Shown: positions 14,881 to 24,914, numbered from the stretch's first letter. The stretch is 25,745 bases of DNA from Nevskia sp043781855 (GCA_043781855.1 JAYWBB010000147.1:1-25745); one strand, 5' to 3'. Made by a program: numbers and translations. The notes: generated by a model from the sequence alone, not told the origin.

Positions 14881-15933
14881 ATGAAATTACCGCTCAGTTT
14901 TCGTCAACCCGGCGTACTCGCCGCACTCGGCGCAGCCGTATTGTTCGGCGCTGGCACGCCGCTGGCGAAGCTATTGCTCGACACGGTCAGTCCCTGGCTG
15001 CTGGCCGGGCTGCTCTACCTCGGGTCCGGCCTCGGCATGGCGCTGTATCGCCGGCTGATCAACGCCGCGCCGGTTCGCCTGCCGAATGGCGAATGGCCAT
15101 GGATGGTCGGCGCCATCGCCAGCGGCGGTGTGGTCGGGCCGGTGCTGCTGATGTTCGGCCTGACCGGCATGCCAGCGTCGGGAGCTTCGCTGCTGCTGAA
15201 TGCCGAGGGCGTATTCACCGCGCTGCTGGCCTGGTTTGCGTTCCGCGAGAATTTCGATCGCCGCATCGCCATCGGCATGGCCCTGATCCTCACCGGCGCA
15301 ACGATCCTGAGCTGGCCGGGGGAGGCACGCTTCGCCGGAGCGTGGCCGGCGTTGGCCATACTCGGTGCCTGTCTCGCCTGGGGCATCGACAACAACCTGA
15401 CCCGCAAGGTTTCGCTGACCGACGCGACCTGGATCGCTTCGCGGAAGGGTCTGGTCGCCGGCAGCGTGAATCTGGGGCTCGCGATGTGGCTCGGCACGGC
15501 GTTGCCACCACTGCCGGATATCGCCGGTGCGATGCTGGTCGGCCTGTTCGCCTACGGTGTCAGTCTGGCCTCGTTCGTCGTCGCGCTCCGGCACCTCGGC
15601 ACGGCGCGCACCGGCGCCTACTTTTCGGTCGCGCCGTTCTTTGGCGCGCTGCTGGCACTGCTGCTCGGCGAGCCGTTGACCACACCGCTGCTGCTCGCGG
15701 GTGGCCTGATGGCGGTCGGCATCTGGCTGCATCTCACCGAGCTGCACGAGCACTCTCATGTCCACGTGCCGCTGGCGCATGAGCATGAACATGTCCACGA
15801 CGAACACCATCAGCACGCGCACGAGGTTGCCGTCGCGCCCGGAACCAAGCATGGTCATCGGCACCCGCACGAACCGCTAACGCATTCCCACCGGCATTTT
15901 CCGGATTCGCATCACGATCACCGCCATGATTGA
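14881..15933 (+). CDS. EamA/DMT-family transporter with histidine-rich C-terminal tail
   Basis: This is a drug/metabolite-type membrane transporter of 350 residues with about ten hydrophobic segments from residue 8 to about 285, in two EamA halves. The first opens with LAALGAAVLFGAGTPLAKLLL and the second contains ACLAWGIDNNLTRKV. The ATG at 14881 is chosen because the first helix begins right after it; the frame is open back to 14779 and no good ribosome site decides the matter. The last 68 or so residues form a hydrophilic tail with 24 histidines in alternating HEHEHVH / HGHRHPH patterns, ending DHRHD. Such tails bind divalent metals, so transport or sensing of nickel, cobalt or zinc is plausible but not shown. 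Confidence 0.9.
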   Translation: MKLPLSFRQPGVLAALGAAVLFGAGTPLAKLLLDTVSPWLLAGLLYLGSGLGMALYRRLINAAPVRLPNGEWPWMVGAIASGGVVGPVLLMFGLTGMPASGASLLLNAEGVFTALLAWFAFRENFDRRIAIGMALILTGATILSWPGEARFAGAWPALAILGACLAWGIDNNLTRKVSLTDATWIASRKGLVAGSVNLGLAMWLGTALPPLPDIAGAMLVGLFAYGVSLASFVVALRHLGTARTGAYFSVAPFFGALLALLLGEPLTTPLLLAGGLMAVGIWLHLTELHEHSHVHVPLAHEHEHVHDEHHQHAHEVAVAPGTKHGHRHPHEPLTHSHRHFPDSHHDHRHD

Positions 15934-16116
15934 CGCAGCGCGCCACCCCGGCCTGGGCTTGCCCTGTTACCTATCTTCACGCGTACAGCCCTTGCGGCTG
16001 CCTGCGCCGGTGCTGCATCGTTAGGCATCGCCGAGCGCGAACTGTCGTGGGTGTCCGGCGTCCAGGCGCCGGCTCGACGGTTCATTCTCCGGAGCCCGTC
16101 ACATGGAGCTGAAGGC

Positions 16117-17286
16117 ATGCGCAGAGTCATCGGAATCGCGCTGGGAATAGGCGCGGTCGCCGTCCTGGGATGGTTGCTGTTTTTCCGTGCGGGCAGCCCG
16201 GCTGTTGCGGGCGACGCCGCGAAAAGCGGTCGACGCGGCGGCCAGGACGGCCCGGTGCCGGTCACCATCGCGGACCTCACGCGGCGCGATGTGCCGATCT
16301 ATCTCGATGGCCTCGGCACCGTGCAGGCGTTCAATACCGTGACCGTGCGACCGCAGGTCGACGGGCAACTCGTTACGGTTTTCTTCCGCGAAGGGCAGGA
16401 GGTCAAGGTCGGCGACGTGCTCGCGCAGATCGATGCACGCAGCTTCCAGACGCAACTCGACCAGGCGCTGGCGAAAGCCTCGCAAGACCGTGCGCTGCTC
16501 GCGACCGCGAAGCGCGATCTCGATCGCTACTCGGAACTGATCGCCGATGGTTACGTCTCCAAACAGCAGATCGACACGCAGCGACAGACCGTTGCGCAGC
16601 TCGAAGCCACCGTGAAGGCCGACGAAGCCGCCGCGCAGAACACGCGCATCTCGCTTGGTTATGCGCGCGTGACGTCGCCGATCAGCGGCGTCACCGGCCT
16701 GCGCCAGATCGACGTCGGCAACCTGGTCACGGCGGCGTCGACCGGCGGCCTCGTCGTGGTGACGCAGATCAAACCGATCTCGGTCGTGTTCACGTTGCCG
16801 GAGCAGATGCTGAGCGACATCCGCGAGGCCGGGACGACTGGCCTCAGTGTCGTTGCGCTCGATCGTGACAACAAGAAGCAACTCGCGCGGGGTGAACTGA
16901 CGGTGATCGACAACCAGATCGATCAAACCACCGGCACGATCCGGCTCAAGGCGACGTTCGTGAACGACGACAAGGCGCTGTGGCCGGGACAGTTCGTCAA
17001 CGTGCGACTGCTCGTGCGCACCGAAAAGAACGGCATCGTCGTACCCGCGAATGCGGTGCAGCGCGGACCTGCTGGGGATTTCGTCTACGTCGCGAAAGAA
17101 GACACTGCCGAAAAGCGCGATGTGACCGTGGCACGCACCGAGAACGGCGAGGCGCTGATCGCGAAGGGCCTGAACGACGGCGACAAAATCATCACCGACG
17201 GCCAGTACCGCCTGCAGCCCGGCTCGAAGATCCGCCTGGCCAGCGAGCCGGCGCCCGTCGCGTCGGCTGGCGCAAAGCCGCAGTAG
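16117..17286 (+). CDS. mdtA: RND efflux periplasmic adaptor, MdtA-type
   Basis: MdtA is the membrane-fusion adaptor of the MdtABC pump. The 389-residue product begins with a membrane-anchoring hydrophobic segment (about residues 4-22). A lipoyl/barrel-sandwich half with GTVQAFNTVTVRPQVDGQL follows, then a coiled-coil hairpin (about 110-190), a second lipoyl half (ARVTSPISGVTGLRQIDVGN), a beta-barrel domain with LPEQ, and a membrane-proximal domain with AVQRGPAGDFVYV. The start at 16117 has GGAG eight bases upstream; an upstream in-frame ATG at 16051 would add 22 residues that do not look like a signal. mdtB starts 14 bases after its stop. Confidence 0.92.
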   Translation: MRRVIGIALGIGAVAVLGWLLFFRAGSPAVAGDAAKSGRRGGQDGPVPVTIADLTRRDVPIYLDGLGTVQAFNTVTVRPQVDGQLVTVFFREGQEVKVGDVLAQIDARSFQTQLDQALAKASQDRALLATAKRDLDRYSELIADGYVSKQQIDTQRQTVAQLEATVKADEAAAQNTRISLGYARVTSPISGVTGLRQIDVGNLVTAASTGGLVVVTQIKPISVVFTLPEQMLSDIREAGTTGLSVVALDRDNKKQLARGELTVIDNQIDQTTGTIRLKATFVNDDKALWPGQFVNVRLLVRTEKNGIVVPANAVQRGPAGDFVYVAKEDTAEKRDVTVARTENGEALIAKGLNDGDKIITDGQYRLQPGSKIRLASEPAPVASAGAKPQ

Positions 17287-17300
17287 GCGAGGCGCGCGCC

Positions 17301-20300
17301 GTGAGTATCTCCGAACCTTTCATCTCGCGGCCGATCGCGACCACGCTGCTGATGATCGCGACGCTGCTGCTCGGCGCGCTCGGCTATCGCGGTCTGCCGA
17401 TCTCGGCGCTGCCGGCGGTCGATTTCCCGACCATCCAGGTTGCCACGCAATTGCCGGGCGCGAGCCCCGAGGTCATGGAATCACTGGTCACGACACCGCT
17501 GGAGCGGCAGTTCGGGCAAATCGCGGGGCTCGCCGCGATGAACTCGAACAGCGCTTTCGCCCTGTCGACGATCACCTTGCAATTCGTGCTCGATCGCGAC
17601 ATCGACAACGCCGCGCAGGATGTGCAGTCAGCGATCAACGCCGCGCGGGGCACCTTGCCGGCGAACCTGCCGTATCCGCCGGTCTACAACAAGGTCAACC
17701 CGGCCGATACGCCGATCATGCAATTAGCTGTCAGCAGCGAAACGCTACCGCTCGACGCGGTCGCCGATTTCGCGGATTCGGTGCTCGGGCAGAAGCTGTC
17801 GCAGGTCAGCGGCGTTGGCTTGGTATCGATCCAGGGCAACCTGCGGCCTGCCGTGCGCGTGCAGGCGAACCCGACCGCGCTCGCGGGCCTCGGACTCGCG
17901 CTTGCCGACATCCGCACGGCGCTGGCGCAGGCCAACGTCAACGGGCCGAAGGGCACGTTCGACGGGCCGCAACAATCGTTCACGATCGGCTCTAACGACC
18001 AGATCGTCTCGGCCGAGGATTACCAGCCGATCATTGTCGCCTACCGTAACGGCGCGCCGGTGCGTTTGTCGGATGTGGCGACCGTTGCTCAGGGTGTCGA
18101 GAACGAGCAGTTGGCGGCGTGGGCGGGCGTGAAAAATTCTGTGCTGCTCGATGTCCAGCGCCAGCCTGGCGTGAACATCATCCAGACCGTCGACCGCATC
18201 AAGAAGATCCTGCCTCAGTTGACCGCCTCGTTTCCCGCCTCGGTCAAGGTGAAGATTCTCGCCGACCGCACCGAGACGATCCGGGCCTCGGTTCACGACG
18301 TGCAGTTGACGATGCTGCTGACCATCGCGCTGGTGGTCATGGTCATCTTCGTATTCCTGCGCAAGCTCTGGGCGACGGTGATTCCGAGCGTGGCGCTGCC
18401 GCTTTCGATTGTCGGTACTTTCGGCGTGATGTCACTCGCCGGATTTTCGCTCGACAACCTCTCCTTGATGGCCCTGACGATCGCCACCGGTTTCGTCGTC
18501 GACGATGCCATCGTCATGATCGAAAATATCGTGCGCTACATCGAGAAGGGCGAGAACCCGGAAGCCGCAGCGCGGCTCGGAGCGCGGCAGATCGGCTTCA
18601 CCGTGGTGTCGCTGACGGTCTCCTTGATCGCGGTATTCATCCCGCTGCTGTTCATGTCCGGTGTCGTCGGCCGTTTGTTTCGCGAATTCGCGCTCGTGCT
18701 GACGGTTGCCGTACTGCTATCGGCGTTCATCTCGCTGACGCTGACGCCGATGATGTGCGCGAAGCTGTTGAGGCCGGACAAAAAGAATGCGTCGCACGGG
18801 CGTCTGTTCCAGTGGAGCGAGCACCAGTTCGAGCGTCTGCTCGGGGGTTACGAGCGCTCGCTGCGCTGGGTCATGCAGCGGCGCCGGAGCACGATGCTGG
18901 TATTCGCGACCACGCTGGTGCTGACCGGCCTGCTTTACGTCGTGATTCCGAAAGGGCTGCTGCCGCAGCAGGACACCGGCGTGATCCAGGGTGTCGCCGA
19001 AGCGAGCCAGAGCATCTCGTTCCCGGCGATGCGCGACCGCGTGCGCGCGTTGACCGACATCGTACGCGAGGATGTGGATGTCGCCAGCGTCTCGGCTTTC
19101 GTCGGTTCGGGCTCGGTCAATCCGACGCTGAACACGGGCCGCATCAGCGTCGTGCTGAAACCTCGAGGACAACGCGGCGCGGGCGCGGCGGCGATCATCG
19201 AACGACTGAAGCTTGCCGTTGCCGTTGCCGGTGTCGAGGGTGTGACGCTGTTCATGCAGCCGGTGCAGGACCTGCAGATCGACAGCCGGGTGTCGCGCAC
19301 GCAATTCCAGTACACGCTGCAGAGTCTCGATGCCACCGACCTCGGCGAGTGGACGCCGAAGCTGCTCGAAGCGTTGAAGCAGGAGACGGCACTCACTGAC
19401 GTGACCTCCGATCAGCAGGCTTCGGGGTTATACCTTCGGCTCGATATCGATCGCGATCGAGCGAGCCGCCTGGGTGTGGCCGTGCAGAGCATCGACGATG
19501 CGCTCTACGATGCTTTCGGTCAGCGCCAGGTCAGCACGATCTTCACGCAGCAGAACCAGTACCGCGTCATTCTCGAAGTGCCGCCGGAGTTCCGCGACCG
19601 GCCCGATTCGCTGAACCAGCTTTACGTCAAATCGAACGGCAGCACGACGGCCAACGGCAGCGCGAGCGGCACGAGCTTCTCGGCCGTGGCGTCGAGCACC
19701 AGCGCAGCGAGCGCCGCCGTGGTCTCCAATACGATGGTGCCGCTGTCGGCGGTCGTGTCGGCGAAGCAGGTGTCCGGACCGCTCGTGATCAGCCACCAGT
19801 CGCAACTTCCGGCCGCGACGATCTCGTTCAATCTCGCGCCCGGCAAGTCGCTCAGCGATGCGCTGCCGGTGATCGAAGCAGCCCGCCAGCGCATTGCAAT
19901 GCCGAGCACGATCGTGCCGACGTTCTCCGGCGCGGCGGCGGAATTTTCGAACTCGCTGTCGAGCATGCCGCTGCTGATACTCGCGGCGATCGTCGTGATC
20001 TACATCGTGCTCGGCGTGCTTTACGAGAGCTACATTCATCCGTTGACGATCCTCTCGACGCTGCCCTCGGCCGGCGTCGGCGCGCTGCTCGCGCTGCTGC
20101 TGACCGGGCAGGATTTTTCGGTGGTCGCGCTGATCGGCGTGATCCTCCTGATCGGCATCGTCAAAAAGAACGCGATCATGATGATCGACTTTGCCCTGGA
20201 GGCCGAACGCGAACACGGCAAGGCGCCTGAGGACGCGATCTTCGAGGCCGCGCTGCTGCGTTTCCGCCCGATCATGATGACGACGATGGCAGCACTCCTC

Positions 20301-20507
20301 GGCGCGCTGCCGCTGGCGCTGGAGTCCGGTACTGGTTCGGAGCTGCGCAATCCGCTGGGCATCGCCATCGTCGGCGGCCTGCTGCTGTCTCAGCTGCTGA
20401 CGCTGTACACCACACCAGTGATCTACCTTTACATGGATAGACTGGCGCAGCGCTTCGGACCCCGAAAACGCGACGAAGAAACGCCAGTCGCCTTCGGCAC
20501 GTCGTAA
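17301..20507 (+). CDS. mdtB: RND efflux transporter subunit, MdtB-type
   Basis: MdtB is one of two proton-driven inner-membrane subunits of the MdtBC heteromultimer. The GTG at 17301, with GAGG eight bases upstream, gives 1068 residues starting VSISEPFISRPIATTLL, the standard RND N-terminus. TM4 carries the paired proton-relay aspartates in GFVVDDAIVMIENI. The C-terminal half repeats the fold. In the second periplasmic part, after LYVKSNGS, there is a Ser/Ala/Thr/Gly-rich insert of about 30 residues (bases about 19636-19733) that E. coli MdtB, as I recall it, lacks. The frame extends upstream to 16980 through mdtA, but that part is a shadow. mdtC follows with no spacing. Confidence 0.93.
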   Translation: MSISEPFISRPIATTLLMIATLLLGALGYRGLPISALPAVDFPTIQVATQLPGASPEVMESLVTTPLERQFGQIAGLAAMNSNSAFALSTITLQFVLDRDIDNAAQDVQSAINAARGTLPANLPYPPVYNKVNPADTPIMQLAVSSETLPLDAVADFADSVLGQKLSQVSGVGLVSIQGNLRPAVRVQANPTALAGLGLALADIRTALAQANVNGPKGTFDGPQQSFTIGSNDQIVSAEDYQPIIVAYRNGAPVRLSDVATVAQGVENEQLAAWAGVKNSVLLDVQRQPGVNIIQTVDRIKKILPQLTASFPASVKVKILADRTETIRASVHDVQLTMLLTIALVVMVIFVFLRKLWATVIPSVALPLSIVGTFGVMSLAGFSLDNLSLMALTIATGFVVDDAIVMIENIVRYIEKGENPEAAARLGARQIGFTVVSLTVSLIAVFIPLLFMSGVVGRLFREFALVLTVAVLLSAFISLTLTPMMCAKLLRPDKKNASHGRLFQWSEHQFERLLGGYERSLRWVMQRRRSTMLVFATTLVLTGLLYVVIPKGLLPQQDTGVIQGVAEASQSISFPAMRDRVRALTDIVREDVDVASVSAFVGSGSVNPTLNTGRISVVLKPRGQRGAGAAAIIERLKLAVAVAGVEGVTLFMQPVQDLQIDSRVSRTQFQYTLQSLDATDLGEWTPKLLEALKQETALTDVTSDQQASGLYLRLDIDRDRASRLGVAVQSIDDALYDAFGQRQVSTIFTQQNQYRVILEVPPEFRDRPDSLNQLYVKSNGSTTANGSASGTSFSAVASSTSAASAAVVSNTMVPLSAVVSAKQVSGPLVISHQSQLPAATISFNLAPGKSLSDALPVIEAARQRIAMPSTIVPTFSGAAAEFSNSLSSMPLLILAAIVVIYIVLGVLYESYIHPLTILSTLPSAGVGALLALLLTGQDFSVVALIGVILLIGIVKKNAIMMIDFALEAEREHGKAPEDAIFEAALLRFRPIMMTTMAALLGALPLALESGTGSELRNPLGIAIVGGLLLSQLLTLYTTPVIYLYMDRLAQRFGPRKRDEETPVAFGTS

Positions 20508-23500
20508 GTGAACATCAGCCAGCCCTTCATCAAGCGGCCGATCGGCACTTCACTGCTGGCTTTCGGTGTGCTGCTGTTCGGCGTGCTCGCGTATTTTTCG
20601 CTGCCGGTGGCGCCGCTGCCGCAGGTCGAGTTCCCGATCATCTATGTGATCGCCACACAACCGGGCGCGAGTCCGCAGGTCATGGCCGCGACGGTGGCCG
20701 CACCGCTGGAGCGGCGCTTCGGCCAGATCGCCGGCGTTAACGAGATCACCTCGACGAGCGCGCTCGGCAGCTCGGTCATCATCATGCAGTTCGATGTCAA
20801 TCGCGACATCGACGGCGCCGGCCGCGACGTGCAGGCTGCGATCAATGCCGCGCAGGCCGATCTGCCGGCCGGACTGCCCAGCCCGCCGGTCTACCGAAAG
20901 GCCAATCCGAACGACGCGCCGATTCTGATCCTCGCGCTCAGTTCCGACACGCTGCCGATGGACAAGCTCTACGATCTCGCCGACACGCGCCTATCCCCGA
21001 GCATCGCGCAGGTGCCGGGTGTGTCCGAAGTGCAGATTGCCGGTGGCGCGAAACCGGCCGTGCGCATCCAGGCGAATGCCGCCGCACTGGCCGCGATGGG
21101 CCTGTCGATGGACGCCGTGCGCAACGCCGTCGCCGGACTGTCGGCGAACTCGCCGAAGGGCTTGATTTCGGGCCAGGGACTGACCTGGATCGTGACCGCG
21201 AACGACCAGTTGGCTGCGGCCGAAGACTTCGACGGCGCGATCATCGGCAACCGCAGCGGGACGCCGATTCCACTGGCTTCGGTTGCGAAAGTCATCAATG
21301 GCCAGGAAAACGCGCAACAGGCCGGCTGGGCCAACGGCAAGCGCGCGATCCTGCTGTTCATCCGCAAGCAGGCGACGGCCAACGTCATCGAGACGGTGGA
21401 CAGCATCGTCGGGCAGTTTCCGCAGTTCAAAGGCTTGTTGCCGCCGGACGCGAAGCTCGAAGTGCTTTCGGACCGCACGCAGACGATCCGCGCCTCGGTC
21501 GACGAAGTGCAGATTTCGCTCGCAGCCTCGATCGCACTTGTCGTGCTGGTGATGTTCGTGTTCCTGCGCCGCGGTGTGCCGACCGCGATCGCCGGCATCA
21601 CGGTGCCGCTGACGCTATGCGCGACGTTCGGCATGATGTGGCTCATGAAGTTCAGCCTCGACAATCTTTCGCTGATGGCGCTGACGGTGTCGGTCGGCTT
21701 CGTCGTCGACGATGCGATCGTCGTGATCGAGAACATCGTACGCCACCTCGAACGCGGCGAGCCGCCGCTGCAGGCCGCGCTGCGCGGCGCGCGCGAGATC
21801 GGCTTCACGATCGTCTCGATGACGGTGTCGCTGATCGCCGTATTCATCCCGATCCTGTTCATGGGCGGCATCCAGGGGCGGCTGTTCAACGAGTTCGCGG
21901 TGACGCTGGCGGCGGCGATCGCGGTGTCGGCGGTCATCTCGCTGTCGTTGACGCCGTCGCTGTGCGGGCGCTTCCTGCGTCTCGATCCGCCGGGATGCAA
22001 ACCGGGACTTATCGAGCGCGGACTCGAACACGGCTTTGACGCGACACTCGGACTTTACCGTCGCGGCCTCGACTGGACGCTGCGCCACACGACGATCATG
22101 GGCTTCGTCACACTCGCCACGGTCGGCCTCACGGTTGCGCTCTACATCGTGATTCCGAAAGGCTCGTTCCCGACGCAGGACACTGGCGTACTCAACGGCA
22201 GCATCGTCGCAGCGCAGGATGTTTCGTTCGCGTCGATCTCCGAGAAGACCACGCGTATCGCGGCCACGATCCTCGCCGATCCGGACGTGAAGACGGCGGC
22301 CTACTCGGTCGGCAGCAGCGGCCGCGGTGCTTCGAACAGCGGCCGCATGTTCGTGACCCTGCGTACGCGCGAGGAAGGACGCAGGGCGACCGCCGAGCAG
22401 ATCATCAACCGGCTGCGCCCGAAGATCGCCCAGGTCGAGGGCGCGCAGATGTTTCTGCAGCCGGTGCAGGACCTGCGCTTCGGCGGCCGTGCGACGCGCG
22501 CGCAGTATCTTTACAGCTTGAGTTCAAGCGATCTCAAGGAGCTGTACGAATGGGCCCCGCAGGTCGAGGCGCGCCTCAAAACCCTGCCGCAGTTCAAGGA
22601 CGTGACTTCGGATTTCGAGCAGGCGGCGTTACAGCTCAACGTCGTCGTCAACCGCGATGTGGCGTCCCGGCTCGGACTGCATCCGCAGACTATCGATGCC
22701 GCACTTTATAACGCCTTCGGCCAGCGCCAGATTGCCATCCTTTACGATCGGACCAACCAGTACCGCGTGATCCTCGAAGCGCAGCCCGGCGAGCAGCAGG
22801 ACCCGTCGGCGCTCGGGCGCGTCAACCTCGTCACGCCGTCCGGCGAGACCGTGCCGTTGTCGGCTGTCGCGCGCTTCGAGCTGGGCCCGACGCCGCTGTC
22901 GGTCAATCACCAGGGCCAGTTTTCGGTCGTCAACATCAGCTTCAATCTCGCGCCGGGCGTGGGCCTCGGCGCGGCGACGAAGACGGTCCAGAAGCTCGTA
23001 GCCGACATGCAGTTGCCGGGCAGCGTGATCGGCGCTTTCGGCGGCAGTGCCGCGCAGTTCCAGAGCAGCTCCGGCAGCATGCCGCTCTTGATCCTGACCG
23101 CGCTGCTGGTGGTCTATATCGTGCTCGGCATGCTCTACGAGAGCCTGATCCATCCGTTGACGATTCTCTCGACGATCCCTTCGGCCGGTATCGGCGCGCT
23201 GCTGGCGCTGAGGTTGTTCAACATGGAGCTGACCGTCGTCGCGCTGATCGGCATCGTGCTCTTGATCGGTATCGTCAAGAAGAACGCGATCCTGCTGATC
23301 GACTTCGCGCTCGACGTGCAGCGTCGGCATGGAAAAACCCCGCGTGAGGCGATTTACGAGGCCTGTCTGACGCGCTTCCGGCCGATCACGATGACGACGA
23401 TGGCGGCGATGTTCGGCGCGTTGCCGCTGGCGATCGGCATCGGCACCGGCTCGGAGCTGCGGCAGCCGCTGGGTGTGGCGATCATCGGCGGCCTGCTGGT

Positions 23501-23609
23501 CTCGCAATTGCTGACCCTGTTCACAACGCCGGTGGTTTATCTCGGCTTGGAACGGCTCACCGCACGCCGGCGTCGCGTACCGAAACCTGCGGTGCCGGCC
23601 ACCGCCTGA
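20508..23609 (+). CDS. mdtC: RND efflux transporter subunit, MdtC-type
   Basis: This second RND subunit, 1033 residues, starts with GTG directly after the mdtB stop (zero bases between them). The N-terminus VNISQPFIKRPIGTSLL, the DD pair in GFVVDDAIVVIENI, GPTPLSVNHQGQF and the terminal TTPVVYL are typical of MdtC. It is clearly homologous to the preceding subunit but diverged, in line with a heteromeric pump. No outer-membrane factor gene and no BaeSR-like two-component system follow; the next feature is a tRNA. The pump must use a TolC-like channel encoded elsewhere. Confidence 0.93.
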   Translation: MNISQPFIKRPIGTSLLAFGVLLFGVLAYFSLPVAPLPQVEFPIIYVIATQPGASPQVMAATVAAPLERRFGQIAGVNEITSTSALGSSVIIMQFDVNRDIDGAGRDVQAAINAAQADLPAGLPSPPVYRKANPNDAPILILALSSDTLPMDKLYDLADTRLSPSIAQVPGVSEVQIAGGAKPAVRIQANAAALAAMGLSMDAVRNAVAGLSANSPKGLISGQGLTWIVTANDQLAAAEDFDGAIIGNRSGTPIPLASVAKVINGQENAQQAGWANGKRAILLFIRKQATANVIETVDSIVGQFPQFKGLLPPDAKLEVLSDRTQTIRASVDEVQISLAASIALVVLVMFVFLRRGVPTAIAGITVPLTLCATFGMMWLMKFSLDNLSLMALTVSVGFVVDDAIVVIENIVRHLERGEPPLQAALRGAREIGFTIVSMTVSLIAVFIPILFMGGIQGRLFNEFAVTLAAAIAVSAVISLSLTPSLCGRFLRLDPPGCKPGLIERGLEHGFDATLGLYRRGLDWTLRHTTIMGFVTLATVGLTVALYIVIPKGSFPTQDTGVLNGSIVAAQDVSFASISEKTTRIAATILADPDVKTAAYSVGSSGRGASNSGRMFVTLRTREEGRRATAEQIINRLRPKIAQVEGAQMFLQPVQDLRFGGRATRAQYLYSLSSSDLKELYEWAPQVEARLKTLPQFKDVTSDFEQAALQLNVVVNRDVASRLGLHPQTIDAALYNAFGQRQIAILYDRTNQYRVILEAQPGEQQDPSALGRVNLVTPSGETVPLSAVARFELGPTPLSVNHQGQFSVVNISFNLAPGVGLGAATKTVQKLVADMQLPGSVIGAFGGSAAQFQSSSGSMPLLILTALLVVYIVLGMLYESLIHPLTILSTIPSAGIGALLALRLFNMELTVVALIGIVLLIGIVKKNAILLIDFALDVQRRHGKTPREAIYEACLTRFRPITMTTMAAMFGALPLAIGIGTGSELRQPLGVAIIGGLLVSQLLTLFTTPVVYLGLERLTARRRRVPKPAVPATA

Positions 23610-23657
23610 GTCGCGCCGCTCGCGGCCGCGGCCGCAACCGCGTAAAATCGGAAACAT

Positions 23658-23734
<77 letters not shown>

Positions 23735-23754
23735 CACATCAACCAGCACTGCCT

Positions 23755-24816
23755 TTGACCATCATCACCCTGGATTCCGCTCCTCCCGCCGGCGCCGCCG
23801 CAGGACTCGCGAATATCGCGAAATCGCCTGTCAGGCCGGGCCGGGTCAGGGAGCTGCAAGACATCCTCGCGCCGATTGCGGTCGACCTGCTTGCGGTCGA
23901 CGCGCTGATCCGTTCGCGGCTTTCGTCAGAGGTGGCGCTGATCAACGAGATCGGCGGCTACATCATCACGGCCGGCGGCAAGCGCCTGCGGCCAGCGCTT
24001 GTGCTGCTGACCGCGAGGGCGCTCGGCGCGCGCGGCGATCTGCCGAATCTGCTCGCCGTGGTCATCGAGTTCATCCACACCGCAACACTTTTGCACGATG
24101 ACGTCGTCGATCATTCCGATCGCCGCCGTGGCCGCAAGACCGCGAATGCCGTATGGGGCAACTCGGGGGCAGTGCTGTCCGGAGATTTCCTGTATTCGCG
24201 CAGCTTTCAGTTGATGGTCGAGGCCGATCGCATGCCGATCATGCAGGTCATGGCCGATACCACCAACGCCATCGCCGAAGGCGAAGTCCTGCAGCTGATG
24301 AACTGCAACGACCCGGATGTGACCGAGGCGCGTTACCTGCGCGTCATCGAACTCAAAACCGCGAGACTGTTCCGTGCGGCATGCACCGTCGGCGCCATTG
24401 CTGCCAACGTTCCCGAGGCTCTGCAGGCGCAGCTCGCCGAGTTTGGCCACGCCTTCGGCATGACCTATCAGCTGATCGACGACCTGCTCGATTACACCGG
24501 CGACCCCGAAGTCAGCGGCAAGAACCTCGGTGGCGATCTTGCCGAAGGCAAGCCGACCTTGCCGCTGCTGCATGCGATGCGTCATGGCACACCCACGCAG
24601 GCTGCGCTCATCCGCGACGCCATCGCCAACGGCCGCATCGAAACCATCGACGAAGTGCTGGCAGCCGTTGAAGCCACTGGCGCGATCCCGTACACTCGCG
24701 CGCTCGCCGACCGCTACAGCGAATCGGCGATCACAGCACTGGACGGAGTCCCCGAATCTCCGTACAGGACGGCACTGGTGGAACTGGTCCGGTTCTGCGT
24801 AGGCAGGGACAGTTGA
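23755..24816 (+). CDS. ispB: Polyprenyl (octaprenyl) diphosphate synthase, IspB-like
   Basis: This trans-prenyltransferase builds the long isoprenoid side chain of ubiquinone from IPP and farnesyl-PP. Motifs in order: GGKRLRP, first aspartate-rich motif LLHDDVVDHSD, the SGDFLYSRSF region, and second aspartate-rich motif LIDDLLDYTGD followed by GKNLGGDLAEGKPTLPLL. The start is unclear. No in-frame ATG precedes the core, and the open frame begins inside tRNA-Pro. TTG at 23755 is the best candidate, giving 353 residues, though no ribosome site is seen and a CTG or later start is possible. Chain length (C40 or other) cannot be read with confidence. It lies between two tRNA-Pro genes. Confidence 0.9.
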   Translation: MTIITLDSAPPAGAAAGLANIAKSPVRPGRVRELQDILAPIAVDLLAVDALIRSRLSSEVALINEIGGYIITAGGKRLRPALVLLTARALGARGDLPNLLAVVIEFIHTATLLHDDVVDHSDRRRGRKTANAVWGNSGAVLSGDFLYSRSFQLMVEADRMPIMQVMADTTNAIAEGEVLQLMNCNDPDVTEARYLRVIELKTARLFRAACTVGAIAANVPEALQAQLAEFGHAFGMTYQLIDDLLDYTGDPEVSGKNLGGDLAEGKPTLPLLHAMRHGTPTQAALIRDAIANGRIETIDEVLAAVEATGAIPYTRALADRYSESAITALDGVPESPYRTALVELVRFCVGRDS

Positions 24817-24837
24817 ACGATTCAAAACCGCAGTTTG

Positions 24838-24914
24838 CGGGGCGTAGCTCAGCTTGGTAGAGCGCTTGCTTCGGGAGCAAGAGGTCGCAGGTTCGAATCC
24901 TGTCGCCCCGACCA
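24838..24914 (+). tRNA. tRNA-Pro (anticodon CGG)
   Basis: This 77-base cloverleaf has acceptor arms CGGGGCG (24838-24844) and CGCCCCG (24904-24910), anticodon CGG at 24872-24874 in loop TTCGGGA, T-arm GGTTCGAATCC and encoded CCA (24912-24914). It shares its acceptor stem with the TGG isoacceptor 1.1 kb upstream. No clear promoter of its own; it may be cotranscribed with ispB, 21 bases upstream. Confidence 0.97.

Noticed and set aside
16980..17300. Upstream extension of the mdtB frame through mdtA
   Set aside because: This part is out of frame with mdtA and resembles no RND N-terminus; the GTG at 17301 gives the standard start.
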